NCBI GenBank assembly: GCA_009380025.1
Contig: WHSP01000017.1
Location: forward strand, 1 to 50,409
From: Gemmatimonas sp.
GTDB lineage: Bacteria > Gemmatimonadota > Gemmatimonadetes > Longimicrobiales > Longimicrobiaceae
Direction of reading: 5' to 3'
DNA length: 50,409 nucleotides
Positions 9,258-18,033 of this stretch are shown in pieces. Each line of letters starts with the position of its first letter. Position 1 is the stretch's first letter. Made by a program: the position numbers and the translations under genes. The notes below the pieces were generated by a model, which ran no database searches, was not told the DNA's origin, and was given only the letters and a program-made list of their open reading frames with translations.

Positions 9258-9285
9258 GAACGGCCGCCCGATCGGGCGGCCGTTC
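9258..9285. terminator. Perfect 28-base GC-rich palindrome, likely bidirectional terminator
   Basis: The 28 bases form a perfect palindrome with 14-base arms (GAACGGCCGCCCGA). They lie between the convergent genes ending at 9094 (+) and 9298 (-), where a shared terminator is expected. The right flank continues CTGCTG, with only a weak T tract. Confidence 0.7.
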
Positions 9286-9297
9286 TGCTGGGAGATG

Positions 9298-10353
9298 TCA
9301 GCGACCTAGCAACTGCGAGCCGGGCTGAGTCGCGATGTCGGCGGGATGCGGATGCAGACCGCCTGGCAGAGCGTTCGGCGCATCGAACGCCGTCTGCACC
9401 GGAGCACCGGCCAGGTCGGGCGGTGTCGCGAGACCGAGGAGCCAGAGGGCGGTCGCGGCTGTATCGGTTGTGTGAATGGTAGCCGGCAGCTCCACTCCCG
9501 AGCGGACTCCCTTGCCCCAGGCGATCCAGGGAATGGTCATATCGGCCTCCTCGGTGGTTCCATGGGTGCGTCCATGCCCCCCGTGGTCAGAGGTTACGAT
9601 GACGGTGTAGCCGCCGGGGCCGAAGGCCTCGTCCGCGGCAGCGAGCACGCGTGCAACTGCCGCGTCTGCCATGTCCACCGCCCAACCATAGACGGGACTC
9701 ATCCAGCCGATGAGGTGGCCGGCGTAGTCTGTATCGCCGAAGTGAACGAACGTCAGATTCGGCCGTTCGCTAGCGAGGTAGTTTTCCACTTCCTCCGCCG
9801 TTCGATCGGCGAGCCAAAATCCGTCTCCCTCCGGGAGCACGGCGTGGTCGACCGACCCGGGGAGTATGAGGTGATCGAACTTCCCCTTACTGAAGAAGGC
9901 CGCAGTGTGCAGGCCGCCCGAACGGGCGAGCGAGAATATCGTCGGTACGACGACCCTGCCCACCTCCTCCACCTGGTTCTCATTCCAGGTGATGCCATGG
10001 ACACTGGGTTCGACCCCGGTGAGCATCGATGCATGGGAAGGCAGGGTGATACTCGGGGTGATCGTGGTCGCCTCGAGGGAGTAACTGCCTTCGCGAATCA
10101 AACGCTGGAGTGTGCCGGCGCCGAACCGGTCGATCGCGTCGGGGCGCAGCCCGTCGATCGAGATGACGATAACATGGTCGCTGACTCGTGGAACCGGACG
10201 GATCTCGGAGCTCGAAGCGCTGACGTGGCGGATGCCCGCGGCCTCCGGGGCAGGATCCGAGTAGACAAGTGGCTGGGTAGCCGCGCAGGCGGCCGAGGTA
10301 GCCACAAGCAGGCCGGTGCCAGCGAGCTGGCCGAACCGAGCGCTGCAAAGCAT
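9298..10353 (-). CDS. Exported alkaline phosphatase-superfamily phosphodiesterase (NPP type)
   Basis: Encodes 351 residues of the type I phosphodiesterase/nucleotide pyrophosphatase family. The N-terminus has a signal peptide with a lipobox-like end (ATSAAC, Cys23), so the enzyme is probably a periplasmic or outer-membrane lipoprotein. Metal and nucleophile positions are visible: Asp67 in SIDG, the nucleophile Thr103 in SITLPSHASM, Asp209 and His213 in DTDYAGH, Asp256/His257 in SDHGGHG, and His294. The family hydrolyses phosphodiester bonds of nucleotides or phospholipid headgroups using two zinc ions; the substrate is not clear. GGAGG lies four bases before the ATG at 10353. Confidence 0.9.
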   Translation of the reverse strand: MLCSARFGQLAGTGLLVATSAACAATQPLVYSDPAPEAAGIRHVSASSSEIRPVPRVSDHVIVISIDGLRPDAIDRFGAGTLQRLIREGSYSLEATTITPSITLPSHASMLTGVEPSVHGITWNENQVEEVGRVVVPTIFSLARSGGLHTAAFFSKGKFDHLILPGSVDHAVLPEGDGFWLADRTAEEVENYLASERPNLTFVHFGDTDYAGHLIGWMSPVYGWAVDMADAAVARVLAAADEAFGPGGYTVIVTSDHGGHGRTHGTTEEADMTIPWIAWGKGVRSGVELPATIHTTDTAATALWLLGLATPPDLAGAPVQTAFDAPNALPGGLHPHPADIATQPGSQLLGR

Positions 10354-10673
10354 AGAACCTCCGGGTAACGGACAGGCCAGAGTACCGGATCGGAGCTGGC
10401 GATTCGTTTCTGGTACAACGATATATTGGCCAATGTTTTACGCAGTTCGGTACCCAGGCCGGCTGCTCGGGGTTCCGCAGCCGTCCCGGGGTTCAGAAGG
10501 GGAAGCCGAGGTCAACGGTAGAAGCTGTGGAGTAGAGCGACGTGAGGCAGATGAGTCTGCGTGGGGACCCACCAGGAGTGGCTCACCCAGCGGCTGGCCG
10601 CAACGGGGCAAACAGCGACTGCGATTCGTGACCTTGCCTGGCGTGAGGCGGTTGCCTTGGCTGGTTGGCGTCG
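10354..10673. other. Promoter region of the phosphodiesterase; no clear gene
   Basis: This 320-base gap lies upstream of the phosphodiesterase and downstream of the NlpC/P60 gene, both on the minus strand. The part near 10415-10445 is AT-rich (ATATATCGTTG on the minus strand) and is the likely promoter. A plus-strand frame from 10561 opens with a plausible peptide but loses protein character where it enters the NlpC gene, so it is not called. Confidence 0.4.
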
Positions 10674-11747
10674 CTACCGGGCCGAGCCTGCTCCCGCAGG
10701 AAGTCCAGCGTCGATCACCCGACGGGCCGCGACCAGATGCTCGAGGAACCAGCGTCCTCGCGAGCTTCCCAGATCGTCATAACGGACGCCACTACCGCTG
10801 CTGCTCGAGTGGATGATGCGGCCCCCGCCCGCGTAGAGCGCCGTGTGATCGACGTCCCTGCCGTTCGACGCGAAGGCGAGGAGGTCGCCGACCTGGAACT
10901 GACCGATCTCGAGCGGCAGGGCGTTCCCGAAACGCGCTTGATCCTGTGAGACTCTCGGTACCGAGACTCCGTTCAAATCATAGACGTAACGGATAAAGCC
11001 CGAGCAGTCGAAGCCGGTCTGCGGCGTGTTCCCGCCCCAGAGATAGGGCACGCCGATATAGCGTTCTGCAGTCTGAATGGTTGCCGAAGCAACCCGGAGG
11101 CGCGTATCCGCGTTCAACCCGGAAGTTCTCGGAGCCGTAGCGAACGGGCCAGAGGGGGTAGGCACCCCAACCGGCCGAGGGAACGCGGGTACGTTACCCG
11201 GCCGAGGCACGGCCGATCTGCCACCGAACCCTACATTGAGTGCGGCTCGGAACTCCATTCCATTCCCGACGACTCGATCGGGTCGATCCAGCGTCTCGGC
11301 AAACGACTTCCGGTACCGGGCCTCGCCCTCGAAGGAGAAGCCCCTACCGAACGGCGCTCGGAACCCACCGCCGTAGCTGTAGTTGGCCGCAATGCCGATC
11401 CCGTCCGCCCGCACGCCCCGGATTCCGATCCCGGCGAGAGCGTACGGGATCAGCGTCGTCCCGCCTCGGGGATTACCGATGTAGAGCAGCCCATCGAAGT
11501 CGGCGCTACCGATGCCGCTCGTCGGCGCGGCGAGGGAGTCGGCGGTCGGGACGGGAGCCGTCGTGACGTCGAGGCCCAGGCTCCCACGAGTGGCGAAGAT
11601 ACCGTGCTCCCGAGCAAACGTACCTCCGATCAGCAGCGGATTGTTCGCCAGGCCCGGATCGCTCGCGACATAGGCGGAGACGGCGGTGCGTGCCTGCGCG
11701 TTCAGCGTCGCTGGCAGCAGCAGGGCCAGAACCACGTATTCCTTCAT
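10674..11747 (-). CDS. NlpC/P60 peptidoglycan endopeptidase with N-terminal beta-barrel-like region
   Basis: Encodes 357 residues with a signal peptide (cleavage expected after NAQA, about 19). Residues 20-175 alternate like a small outer-membrane beta-barrel (TLIPYALAGIGIRG, NYSYGGGF, FSFEGEARYR). A proline-rich linker (about 178-208) leads to an NlpC/P60 domain (about 220-345) with catalytic Cys248 in FDCSGF, His301 in DVDHTALY and a third polar residue His313. The family cleaves cell-wall stem peptides. Joining such an enzyme to a barrel-like segment is unusual and would place it at the inner face of the outer membrane. AGAGGA precedes the ATG. Confidence 0.88.
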   Translation of the reverse strand: MKEYVVLALLLPATLNAQARTAVSAYVASDPGLANNPLLIGGTFAREHGIFATRGSLGLDVTTAPVPTADSLAAPTSGIGSADFDGLLYIGNPRGGTTLIPYALAGIGIRGVRADGIGIAANYSYGGGFRAPFGRGFSFEGEARYRKSFAETLDRPDRVVGNGMEFRAALNVGFGGRSAVPRPGNVPAFPRPVGVPTPSGPFATAPRTSGLNADTRLRVASATIQTAERYIGVPYLWGGNTPQTGFDCSGFIRYVYDLNGVSVPRVSQDQARFGNALPLEIGQFQVGDLLAFASNGRDVDHTALYAGGGRIIHSSSSGSGVRYDDLGSSRGRWFLEHLVAARRVIDAGLPAGAGSAR

Positions 11748-11988
11748 TACATCCTCTCGATTCGAAGATGCTGATTCGGAAGTTTCTGACCGCGAAGTTA
11801 TTGCACGACGGTCACTCCCAGAACACCGAATGGAAATTTCGGGCCGCGCCGGAGAGCGTCAAGAAGGGAAAGTCTCCCTGAGTTGGCCTCTCCGGCATGG
11901 CGCGCAAGTGCTTCGGGAAGGGCGTCGGACCGCTCCGCATCCCCCGGAGATGGTGCCTACCCGCGAACCCGTTGCAGTGTTGCAGTCC

Positions 11989-13575
11989 TCAAGGGGCGAT
12001 GTCATGGAAGCGGACCGCGTCCTCCTTCTCGAGGGCGGTTCGAAGGGTCCACTCGCTCTCGAAGAGCATGAGAGGGCGATCCTTGGAGTCGTAGACGAGA
12101 GAGCGGCCGATGCCGCGGGCGAGCCTCTCGATATCGGCGGCGGGTCCTTCGACCCATCGGGCTACCTTGTAGGGGAGGAAGTCGAGTTTGGCGGCTACGC
12201 CGTACTCGCTCTCCAGGCGGTGGAGGAGGACGTCGAACTGGAGCATGCCCACGGCCCCGACGATCGGGGCAGGGCCAGCACCGGAGTCACTGAAGAAGAC
12301 CTGTGCGGCACCCTCCTCCGAGAGCTGCTTCAGGCCTGTATCCAGCTGTTTCCGGCGCAGGGGATCCCCAATCCGGACCCGTGCGAAGTGCTCGGGTGAG
12401 AACCGCGGAATGCCGCTGAATTCGAGCACCCCGTTGGAAGAAAGGGTATCGCCAATCCTGAGGCTTCCCCGGTCATGGATTCCGACGACGTCACCCGGCC
12501 ATGCCTCCTCGACGAGCGTACGTTCTCGGGCCAGGAACTGCGTAGGGGCCGCGAGCCGCAGCGATTTTCCGGTGCGGACGTGGTTCACCGTCATGCCCGC
12601 CTCGAAATGGCCCGAGCAGACTCGAACGAAGGCGATTCGGTCCCGGTGTTTGGGGTCCATATTCGCCTGGATCTTGAAGACGAAAGCTGTGAAATACTCG
12701 TCCTCGGGCTGGATCGGTCCGATCGTCGAATCTCTCGGGCGAGGGGTCGGCGCGAGCTTCAGGAACGAGGCGAGAAATGGCTCGACACCGAAGTTCGTCA
12801 GAGCGCTGCCGAAGTAGGTGGGCGAGACCTCGCCACTGAAGAAGCCTTCGGGAGAGAACGGAGTTCCGGCGAGCTCGAGGAGCTCGATCTCCTCGTGAAG
12901 ACGGTTCCAAGCACCCTCGCCGATCGCGTCGGCGACCGCCGCGTCGTCCAGCGAGCTCACGCGCACGGCTGCCCTTCGCTGACCATGGTCTTCCCCCTTC
13001 TCGAACAGGAGGATCTGCTGGAGCTCGCGATGATAGACACCGAGGAAGTGCGCGCCGTCGACAATCGGCCAGGTGATCGGGAAGCATTTCAGCCCCAGAT
13101 CTCGCTCCACGTCGTCGAGCAGCTGGAGGGGCTCCATCCCGGCGCGATCACACTTGTTGACGAATGTGAAGATTGGCGTTCTACGCCGATGGCACACTTC
13201 GAAGAGCTGGCGCGTTCGCTCCTCGACGCCCTTCCGGTTGTCGAGCAGCATCACGGCGCTGTCGGCGGCAATGAGCGTCCGGTACGTATCCTCGGAGAAG
13301 TCGGCGTGGCCAGGAGTATCCAGCAGGTTGAGCTGTGCCCCCTCGTACTCGAACTGGAGAACACTGGATGTGACGGAGATGCCACGTTCCTGCTCCATCT
13401 TCATCCAGTCGCTCGTTGCGTGACGCGCGCTCCGACGGGCCTTTACACTACCCGCCAAATGGATCGCGCCACCGTAGAGAAGGAGCTTCTCGGTGAGCGT
13501 CGTCTTCCCCGCATCGGGGTGGCTGATAATGGCGAAGGTCCGCCGTCGGCGGACCTCTTCTTCGAGTCGCGACAT
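11989..13575 (-). CDS. prfC: Peptide chain release factor 3
   Basis: Encodes 528 residues, essentially the length of E. coli RF3 (529). This GTPase removes RF1/RF2 from the ribosome after termination. G-domain motifs are clear: SHPDAGKTT (18-26), GISVTSS in switch I, DTPGHADF (86-93) and NKCDR (140-144). The RF3-specific domains follow through FRVHDIAP-like end residues (RFHDIAP). The ATG at 13575 (MSRLEEEV) has GGAAG upstream; the open frame runs further back to 13647, but those residues are not RF3-like. It starts about 140 bases from the divergent His-rich gene at 13713. Confidence 0.96.
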   Translation of the reverse strand: MSRLEEEVRRRRTFAIISHPDAGKTTLTEKLLLYGGAIHLAGSVKARRSARHATSDWMKMEQERGISVTSSVLQFEYEGAQLNLLDTPGHADFSEDTYRTLIAADSAVMLLDNRKGVEERTRQLFEVCHRRRTPIFTFVNKCDRAGMEPLQLLDDVERDLGLKCFPITWPIVDGAHFLGVYHRELQQILLFEKGEDHGQRRAAVRVSSLDDAAVADAIGEGAWNRLHEEIELLELAGTPFSPEGFFSGEVSPTYFGSALTNFGVEPFLASFLKLAPTPRPRDSTIGPIQPEDEYFTAFVFKIQANMDPKHRDRIAFVRVCSGHFEAGMTVNHVRTGKSLRLAAPTQFLARERTLVEEAWPGDVVGIHDRGSLRIGDTLSSNGVLEFSGIPRFSPEHFARVRIGDPLRRKQLDTGLKQLSEEGAAQVFFSDSGAGPAPIVGAVGMLQFDVLLHRLESEYGVAAKLDFLPYKVARWVEGPAADIERLARGIGRSLVYDSKDRPLMLFESEWTLRTALEKEDAVRFHDIAP

Positions 13576-13677
13576 CTTCGCTTCCGTTCGAACGGTACCC
13601 CCTTGGGCGCCGGTACTGTAACCCCTTGAAGATAAAGCGCCAAGCACCGCGACTCAACCCGCTGTTGGGGCGGCGTA

Positions 13678-13706
13678 TTTACGTGCGGAACGAAACCGCG
13701 TATCAT
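13678..13706 (+). promoter_or_regulatory. Sigma70-like promoter for the 13.7-kb cluster, probably leaderless
   Basis: TTTACG (13678-13683) and TATCAT (13701-13706) are separated by 17 bases and match the -35 and -10 consensus at 4 and 5 of 6 positions. Only six bases separate the -10 box from the ATG at 13713, so transcription would begin at or beside the start codon. No ribosome-binding sequence is visible, which agrees with a leaderless message. Confidence 0.5.
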
Positions 13707-13712
13707 AGAGAT

Positions 13713-14168
13713 ATGGCGCAAAGGGTCCCTCGAAGGCGGCACCCGGTGCAGTTCCGCGTCGCCGTCCTGATCATGCTGGCTGTTTTCCTCCTCGCGGGAG
13801 TGCGGGAGGGAATCGCCGGCTACGTGTGCTTTCAGCATGGTGGCCACGATCACGACAGCCATGCCTTCGCGGGGAGTGGAGACAACCATTCGCCCGGTGA
13901 CAGCCCGGCGGACGCACACGAGGCGCATCACGGAGCTCACGCCGAAGCCAATGATGACGCCTCCACGAGTCACGGTGAGAGCGACCCCTGCTCCTGCGTT
14001 GGCGACTGCCAGACGGGGGAGAGCGGCGCACGCCCGAATCCGGAGCCCTCGCCGTCGGCGACAATCACTCTCACCGCATCCGCGGGTGCCAATCCGGCGT
14101 TCTCCCCCCTTCCCGGCGCCCCCGAGTTCTTCCTTCCCTATTCGAACGGTCCACCCAGCCTAGGCTGA
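13713..14168 (+). CDS. Exported His/Cys-rich protein, possible metal-binding protein
   Basis: Encodes 151 residues. A basic N-terminus and one hydrophobic helix (about 16-36) are followed by a histidine-rich stretch (His at 42, 45, 47, 50, 59, 69, 72, 73, 76, 87), then CSCVGDC (93-99) and a proline-rich tail. The helix would export or anchor it and leave the His/Cys region in the periplasm. Such composition suggests binding of copper, zinc or nickel. The frame extends upstream to 13626, but a promoter-like pair ends six bases before this ATG. It is the first gene of the plus-strand block and precedes the TonB receptor by 93 bases, so a role with that receptor is inferred. Confidence 0.75.
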   Translation: MAQRVPRRRHPVQFRVAVLIMLAVFLLAGVREGIAGYVCFQHGGHDHDSHAFAGSGDNHSPGDSPADAHEAHHGAHAEANDDASTSHGESDPCSCVGDCQTGESGARPNPEPSPSATITLTASAGANPAFSPLPGAPEFFLPYSNGPPSLG

Positions 14169-14261
14169 AGTCCCGATAGGTCTTCACTCGAAGCCGCCGA
14201 CGCCGCGCATTCCTCGCGGTGGCGGTGCTATCCGCAGCTATCCGGATCAGGGTGGGTCGTC

Positions 14262-16601
14262 ATGGAACAACGCGCAAATCGCTTGGCCTTTTGGTGTGTC
14301 GCACGGGTCGGAGTCGCGGCGCTCGTCGCCGTGTCTTTGAACGTCGGGGTAGGCGTCGCACAGGAGGGAACGGGTAGGATACAAGGGCAGGTCATCGGAG
14401 AGGAGACGGGCCAGCCCCTACAGGGTGTTCGGGTGTATGTGGACGGGACGACGCGGGGCGACCTGACGGATCCGCAGGGTCGGTTCGTCGTCGCAGGAGT
14501 CCCAGCGGGGCAGCGGGTGGTCGTCTTCGAGTTCATCGGTCGTGGATCGGTGCGACAGGCGGTGGAGGTCGGTCCGGGCGAACAGGTCGACCTCGATGTG
14601 CGGCTGGGCATCGAAGCATTGCCGATCGATGATGTCGTGGTCAGTGCGACGCGTGAAATGCAGAGCCTGGCGGAGACCGCCGCGAGCGTTGGCATCGTGC
14701 AGAGTTCGGAGATTCGGGAAACCCTGCCCGCCCATCCGTCCGAGATCATGGGCAAGATCCCAGGGGTGTGGGTGAACGTGACCGGTGGTGAGGGGCACGC
14801 GACGGCGATTCGTCAGCCGCTCACCACGGACCCCGTGTACCTCTACCTGGAGGATGGCGTCCCAACGCGCTCGACCGGGTTCTTCAACCACAACGCCTTG
14901 TACGAGATCAATCTGCCGCAGGCGGAACGGATCGAAGTGATCAAGGGGCCGGCGACGGCGCTCTACGGTTCGGACGCGATCGGCGGGACGATCAACGTGG
15001 AGACGCGGCCGGCGGTCGCCGCGCCAGGTCTGGATGCGACGCTGGAAGGAGGGTCCCACGGGTTCATGCGGCTCCTCGGCTCCTACGCGTTCACCTCGGG
15101 CGACAACGGCGTTCGGACCGACGCCAACGTCACCCGAACCGACGGGTGGCGGGATGGGACCGCGTACGATCGGCAGAGCGGCACGATCCGGTGGGACCGG
15201 GTGATCGGAGACGGCCAGACGGTGAAGGCGGTAGCGGCCGCTTCGCGCGTCGATCAACAGACGGCCGGCACGTCGAGGCTCCCCGAGGAAGCCTATCTCG
15301 AGACACCGACAATGAACCTCACGCCGATCTCCTTCCGGGATGTCGGCGCCGCGCGAGTGTCCGTCGAGTACGAGCGCGTTTCCGGGAGTTCGCTGCTGAC
15401 CCTGACTCCCTTCGCGCGTCACAATTCGATGGACCTGCTGCCGAATTGGTCCCTCACGTACGATCCGACGGTCTATGAGACATCGAATCAATCGATCGGA
15501 TTCCTGTCCAAATACCGGCGCGACTTCTCGGAGATGAACGCCCGACTGATCGTCGGTCTGGATGTGGATTGGAGTCCCGGGAAGCGCTACGAACAGACCA
15601 TCGAGCCAGTTCAGAGCGGTTCCATCTTCACCGACTACACTCCGGGAGCGGCGATCTACGACTACGACGTCACGTTTACGGGCCTCTCGCCGTACGTGCA
15701 TCTCGAGGGAAGCCCGCTGGAGCGCCTCCGCGTCACCGCCGGACTCCGCTTCGACCGCCTGGGCTATGACTACGAAAACCACCTGGGTGAGCTGACGACG
15801 GGCCAGCACCGCCGCCCGGGGAGCACGAGCGTCAGTTATACCGAGTTGAGCCCCCACCTCGGCGCGGCGTACGACCTGGGCTTCTCGAGCATCTTTGTTT
15901 CGTATGGCCAGGGCTTCCGGGCGCCCTCGGAGGGGCAGATCTTCAGGCAGGGGGTAGCGCTCAACACGATTGACCTGGAGCCGGTGAAGGCCACGAACTA
16001 CGAAGCGGGGTTCCGAGGGTCGATCGGCGGCAGGCTCTCGTACGAGGCGGCCGCGTACTACATGGAGAAGACGAACGACGTCCTCACGTTCCAGCGTTCC
16101 GACGACGAGCGTGAAACGCAGAACGCCGGGGCGACGCTGCACCGGGGCGTCGAAGTAGGCTTCGGTGTGAGCCTACCCGCGAACCTGACTTTCCAGACGG
16201 CCGTCTCGTACGCGAAGCATACCTACGAGGATTGGGAGCCGAACGAGACCACGGACTACAGCGGCAAGGAGATGGAGGTCGCGCCGCGCAGGATGGGAAA
16301 CACCACGCTTGCGTGGGCGCCCGGTGGGGAAAGGAGCCCGCGCGTCGAGCTCGAGTGGGTGCACCTCGGATCGTACTGGCTCACGCCCGCGAACGAACGA
16401 AAGTACGACGGGCACAACCTGTTGAACCTGACGACCACCGTACCGGTAACACGCAACGTGAGGCTCGTTGGGAAGCTGAACAACGTGACCGACGAGCGTT
16501 ACGCCGAAGCCGCCGCCTTCAGCGCCTTCCGTGGCGTGGAGCTGGCTCCCGGGCTACCGCGTACCTTTTTTGTCGGCGGTCAGATCCAGATCGGAGGTTG
16601 A
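14262..16601 (+). CDS. TonB-dependent outer-membrane receptor
   Basis: Encodes 779 residues. Signal peptide about 1-34; a carboxypeptidase-regulatory-like beta-sandwich (about 38-118, GRIQGQVIGEETGQPLQGV); a plug domain (about 125-235) with the typical ERIEVIKGPATALYG; then a barrel ending in an aromatic-rich terminal strand. It would import a bound ligand across the outer membrane with energy from TonB. The plug contains LEDGVPTRSTGFFNHNALYE, which is not siderophore-specific as far as I can tell. Flanking His-rich and CPCC proteins suggest a metal or metal complex as ligand (inference). The stop is three bases from the next start. Confidence 0.93.
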   Translation: MEQRANRLAFWCVARVGVAALVAVSLNVGVGVAQEGTGRIQGQVIGEETGQPLQGVRVYVDGTTRGDLTDPQGRFVVAGVPAGQRVVVFEFIGRGSVRQAVEVGPGEQVDLDVRLGIEALPIDDVVVSATREMQSLAETAASVGIVQSSEIRETLPAHPSEIMGKIPGVWVNVTGGEGHATAIRQPLTTDPVYLYLEDGVPTRSTGFFNHNALYEINLPQAERIEVIKGPATALYGSDAIGGTINVETRPAVAAPGLDATLEGGSHGFMRLLGSYAFTSGDNGVRTDANVTRTDGWRDGTAYDRQSGTIRWDRVIGDGQTVKAVAAASRVDQQTAGTSRLPEEAYLETPTMNLTPISFRDVGAARVSVEYERVSGSSLLTLTPFARHNSMDLLPNWSLTYDPTVYETSNQSIGFLSKYRRDFSEMNARLIVGLDVDWSPGKRYEQTIEPVQSGSIFTDYTPGAAIYDYDVTFTGLSPYVHLEGSPLERLRVTAGLRFDRLGYDYENHLGELTTGQHRRPGSTSVSYTELSPHLGAAYDLGFSSIFVSYGQGFRAPSEGQIFRQGVALNTIDLEPVKATNYEAGFRGSIGGRLSYEAAAYYMEKTNDVLTFQRSDDERETQNAGATLHRGVEVGFGVSLPANLTFQTAVSYAKHTYEDWEPNETTDYSGKEMEVAPRRMGNTTLAWAPGGERSPRVELEWVHLGSYWLTPANERKYDGHNLLNLTTTVPVTRNVRLVGKLNNVTDERYAEAAAFSAFRGVELAPGLPRTFFVGGQIQIGG

Positions 16602-16603
16602 GC

Positions 16604-17890
16604 ATGTGTCTCCTACGAGGTCACAGTGGATTTCTTGGGACGGCTTTGGGTTTCGTGGCGGTCGTTGTGCTTGCCGGCTGTTCGGATTCCGAGGCGCGTT
16701 CCACTCCTCCGCTCGACCGGGCGACCCTCGCTGAGACCGGCGCGTCCAACCCGACGGTCGCCGTCTCGCCCGCCGGGCTGACCTACGTCGCGTGGGCCGC
16801 GACCGAGGGCGATGAATCCAACGTCCTGTTTTCGCGAACCGTGGCCGATGGAACCTTCTCCGAAGTGGTCCGGGTCAACCACATCGCCGGCGACGCGGCG
16901 CCGCACGCTCAGGCGCCCGCCCAGGTGGCGGCCGGACCCGGGGATGAGATCTACGTCGTCTGGCAGAACCGAAGCGAGGCCGAATGGCTCGACTTCGGTG
17001 CGAGCGACGTCCGCTTCTCCCGCTCGCTGGACGGAGGCGAGACCTGGTTTCCGGCCGTGACCGTCAACGACAACGACCCTAGCATACCGGCCCGTAACAC
17101 TTTCCACGACGTGGAAGTGGCGGACGATGGAACGATCTACGTTTCGTGGATCGACGCCCGAGTCCGGGACGGCTTCCGAGGCGACTACTACCGCGAGACC
17201 GGAGAATCCCCGCCGGTCGATGAGGAGCCGGCCACCGAGATCCGGCTTACGAGTTCGAAAGACGGGGGTGCGACGTTCACCCCGAGTGTCGTCCTCGAAA
17301 CCAACTCCTGCCCGTGCTGCCGTACGTCGATGGCCACCGGTCCGGACGGGATGGTCTACGTGTCGTATCGCAAGGTCTACGGGGACAATATTCGCGACAT
17401 CGCCGTGGTCCGTTCCCTCGACGGTGGGCGGACCTTCGAGGAGCCCGTTCGGGTTCACGACGATGGTTGGTACATCGAGGGCTGTCCGCATGCGGGAGCG
17501 TCCCTGGCCGTAGACCGAGATGGCCGAGTTCACGTTGCGTGGTTCACCGGAGCCCAGGATCACCCCGGCGCCTTCTACGCCGTTTCGGAGGATCAGGGCC
17601 GAAGCTTCGAAGAGCCCGTGCGGTTGACGCCGCCGGGCGCGGTTCCGACTACACAGGTCGCCGTCGCGGCCGACGATGCGGGTACCGTGTGGGTCGCGTG
17701 GGAGGAGACGGACGGTGCCCAGGCGCGCGTCGCCCTGGCGCGCACCCAGAACGGTGACGGGTTGGAACGGGTAGAGCTCGGCGGTCCTACCGGTCTGATC
17801 CCCGCAGTGGCGGCGGCTAATCCGGAGATGGCTCTCGCCTGGCTGGACGGCGAGGCCGTTCGGTTGGTGCGAACGGCCGCGACAGAATAA
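16604..17890 (+). CDS. BNR/Asp-box beta-propeller lipoprotein with CPCC motif
   Basis: Encodes 428 residues. The ATG at 16604 lies two bases after the receptor stop, with GGAGG inside the receptor's last codons, so the two genes are translated together. A signal peptide ends in the lipobox VLAGC (Cys26). Four Asp-box motifs (SLDGGETW, SKDGGATF, SLDGGRTF, SEDQGRSF) indicate a sialidase-type propeller. Sialidase arginines are not evident, so I do not call it a sialidase. CPCC (236-239) and GCPH (293-296) face each other in sequence order on neighbouring blades, and could bind a metal ion. It may be the surface or periplasmic partner of the TonB receptor. Confidence 0.85.
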   Translation: MCLLRGHSGFLGTALGFVAVVVLAGCSDSEARSTPPLDRATLAETGASNPTVAVSPAGLTYVAWAATEGDESNVLFSRTVADGTFSEVVRVNHIAGDAAPHAQAPAQVAAGPGDEIYVVWQNRSEAEWLDFGASDVRFSRSLDGGETWFPAVTVNDNDPSIPARNTFHDVEVADDGTIYVSWIDARVRDGFRGDYYRETGESPPVDEEPATEIRLTSSKDGGATFTPSVVLETNSCPCCRTSMATGPDGMVYVSYRKVYGDNIRDIAVVRSLDGGRTFEEPVRVHDDGWYIEGCPHAGASLAVDRDGRVHVAWFTGAQDHPGAFYAVSEDQGRSFEEPVRLTPPGAVPTTQVAVAADDAGTVWVAWEETDGAQARVALARTQNGDGLERVELGGPTGLIPAVAAANPEMALAWLDGEAVRLVRTAATE

Positions 17891-18033
17891 GGGTCCAGTT
17901 CAAGCTGGCGAGGGCGCCTCCGGGTTTACCAGGTCGACACGTGGACGCTTCGCTAGTGATAGCTTCTTTTTTGGCGGACCGCTTGCGATCACAGGGGGTA
18001 GCAGATCGGCATCAATCGGACCTCGAGGAGTAC

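Noticed and set aside
10561-10782. Plus-strand small frame with an HTH-like opening
   Set aside because: It runs into the 3' end of the NlpC/P60 gene on the other strand and its second half is arginine-rich shadow sequence; no ribosome-binding site.
12475-13629. Long plus-strand frame across prfC
   Set aside because: Shadow of the release factor gene, which has complete family motifs.
14418-16142. Long open frame antisense to the TonB receptor
   Set aside because: A codon-bias shadow typical of GC-rich DNA; composition rich in Arg, Val and His without domains.
16604-17890. Annotation as a true sialidase
   Set aside because: Asp boxes alone define the propeller; the arginine triad and other catalytic residues are not evident.
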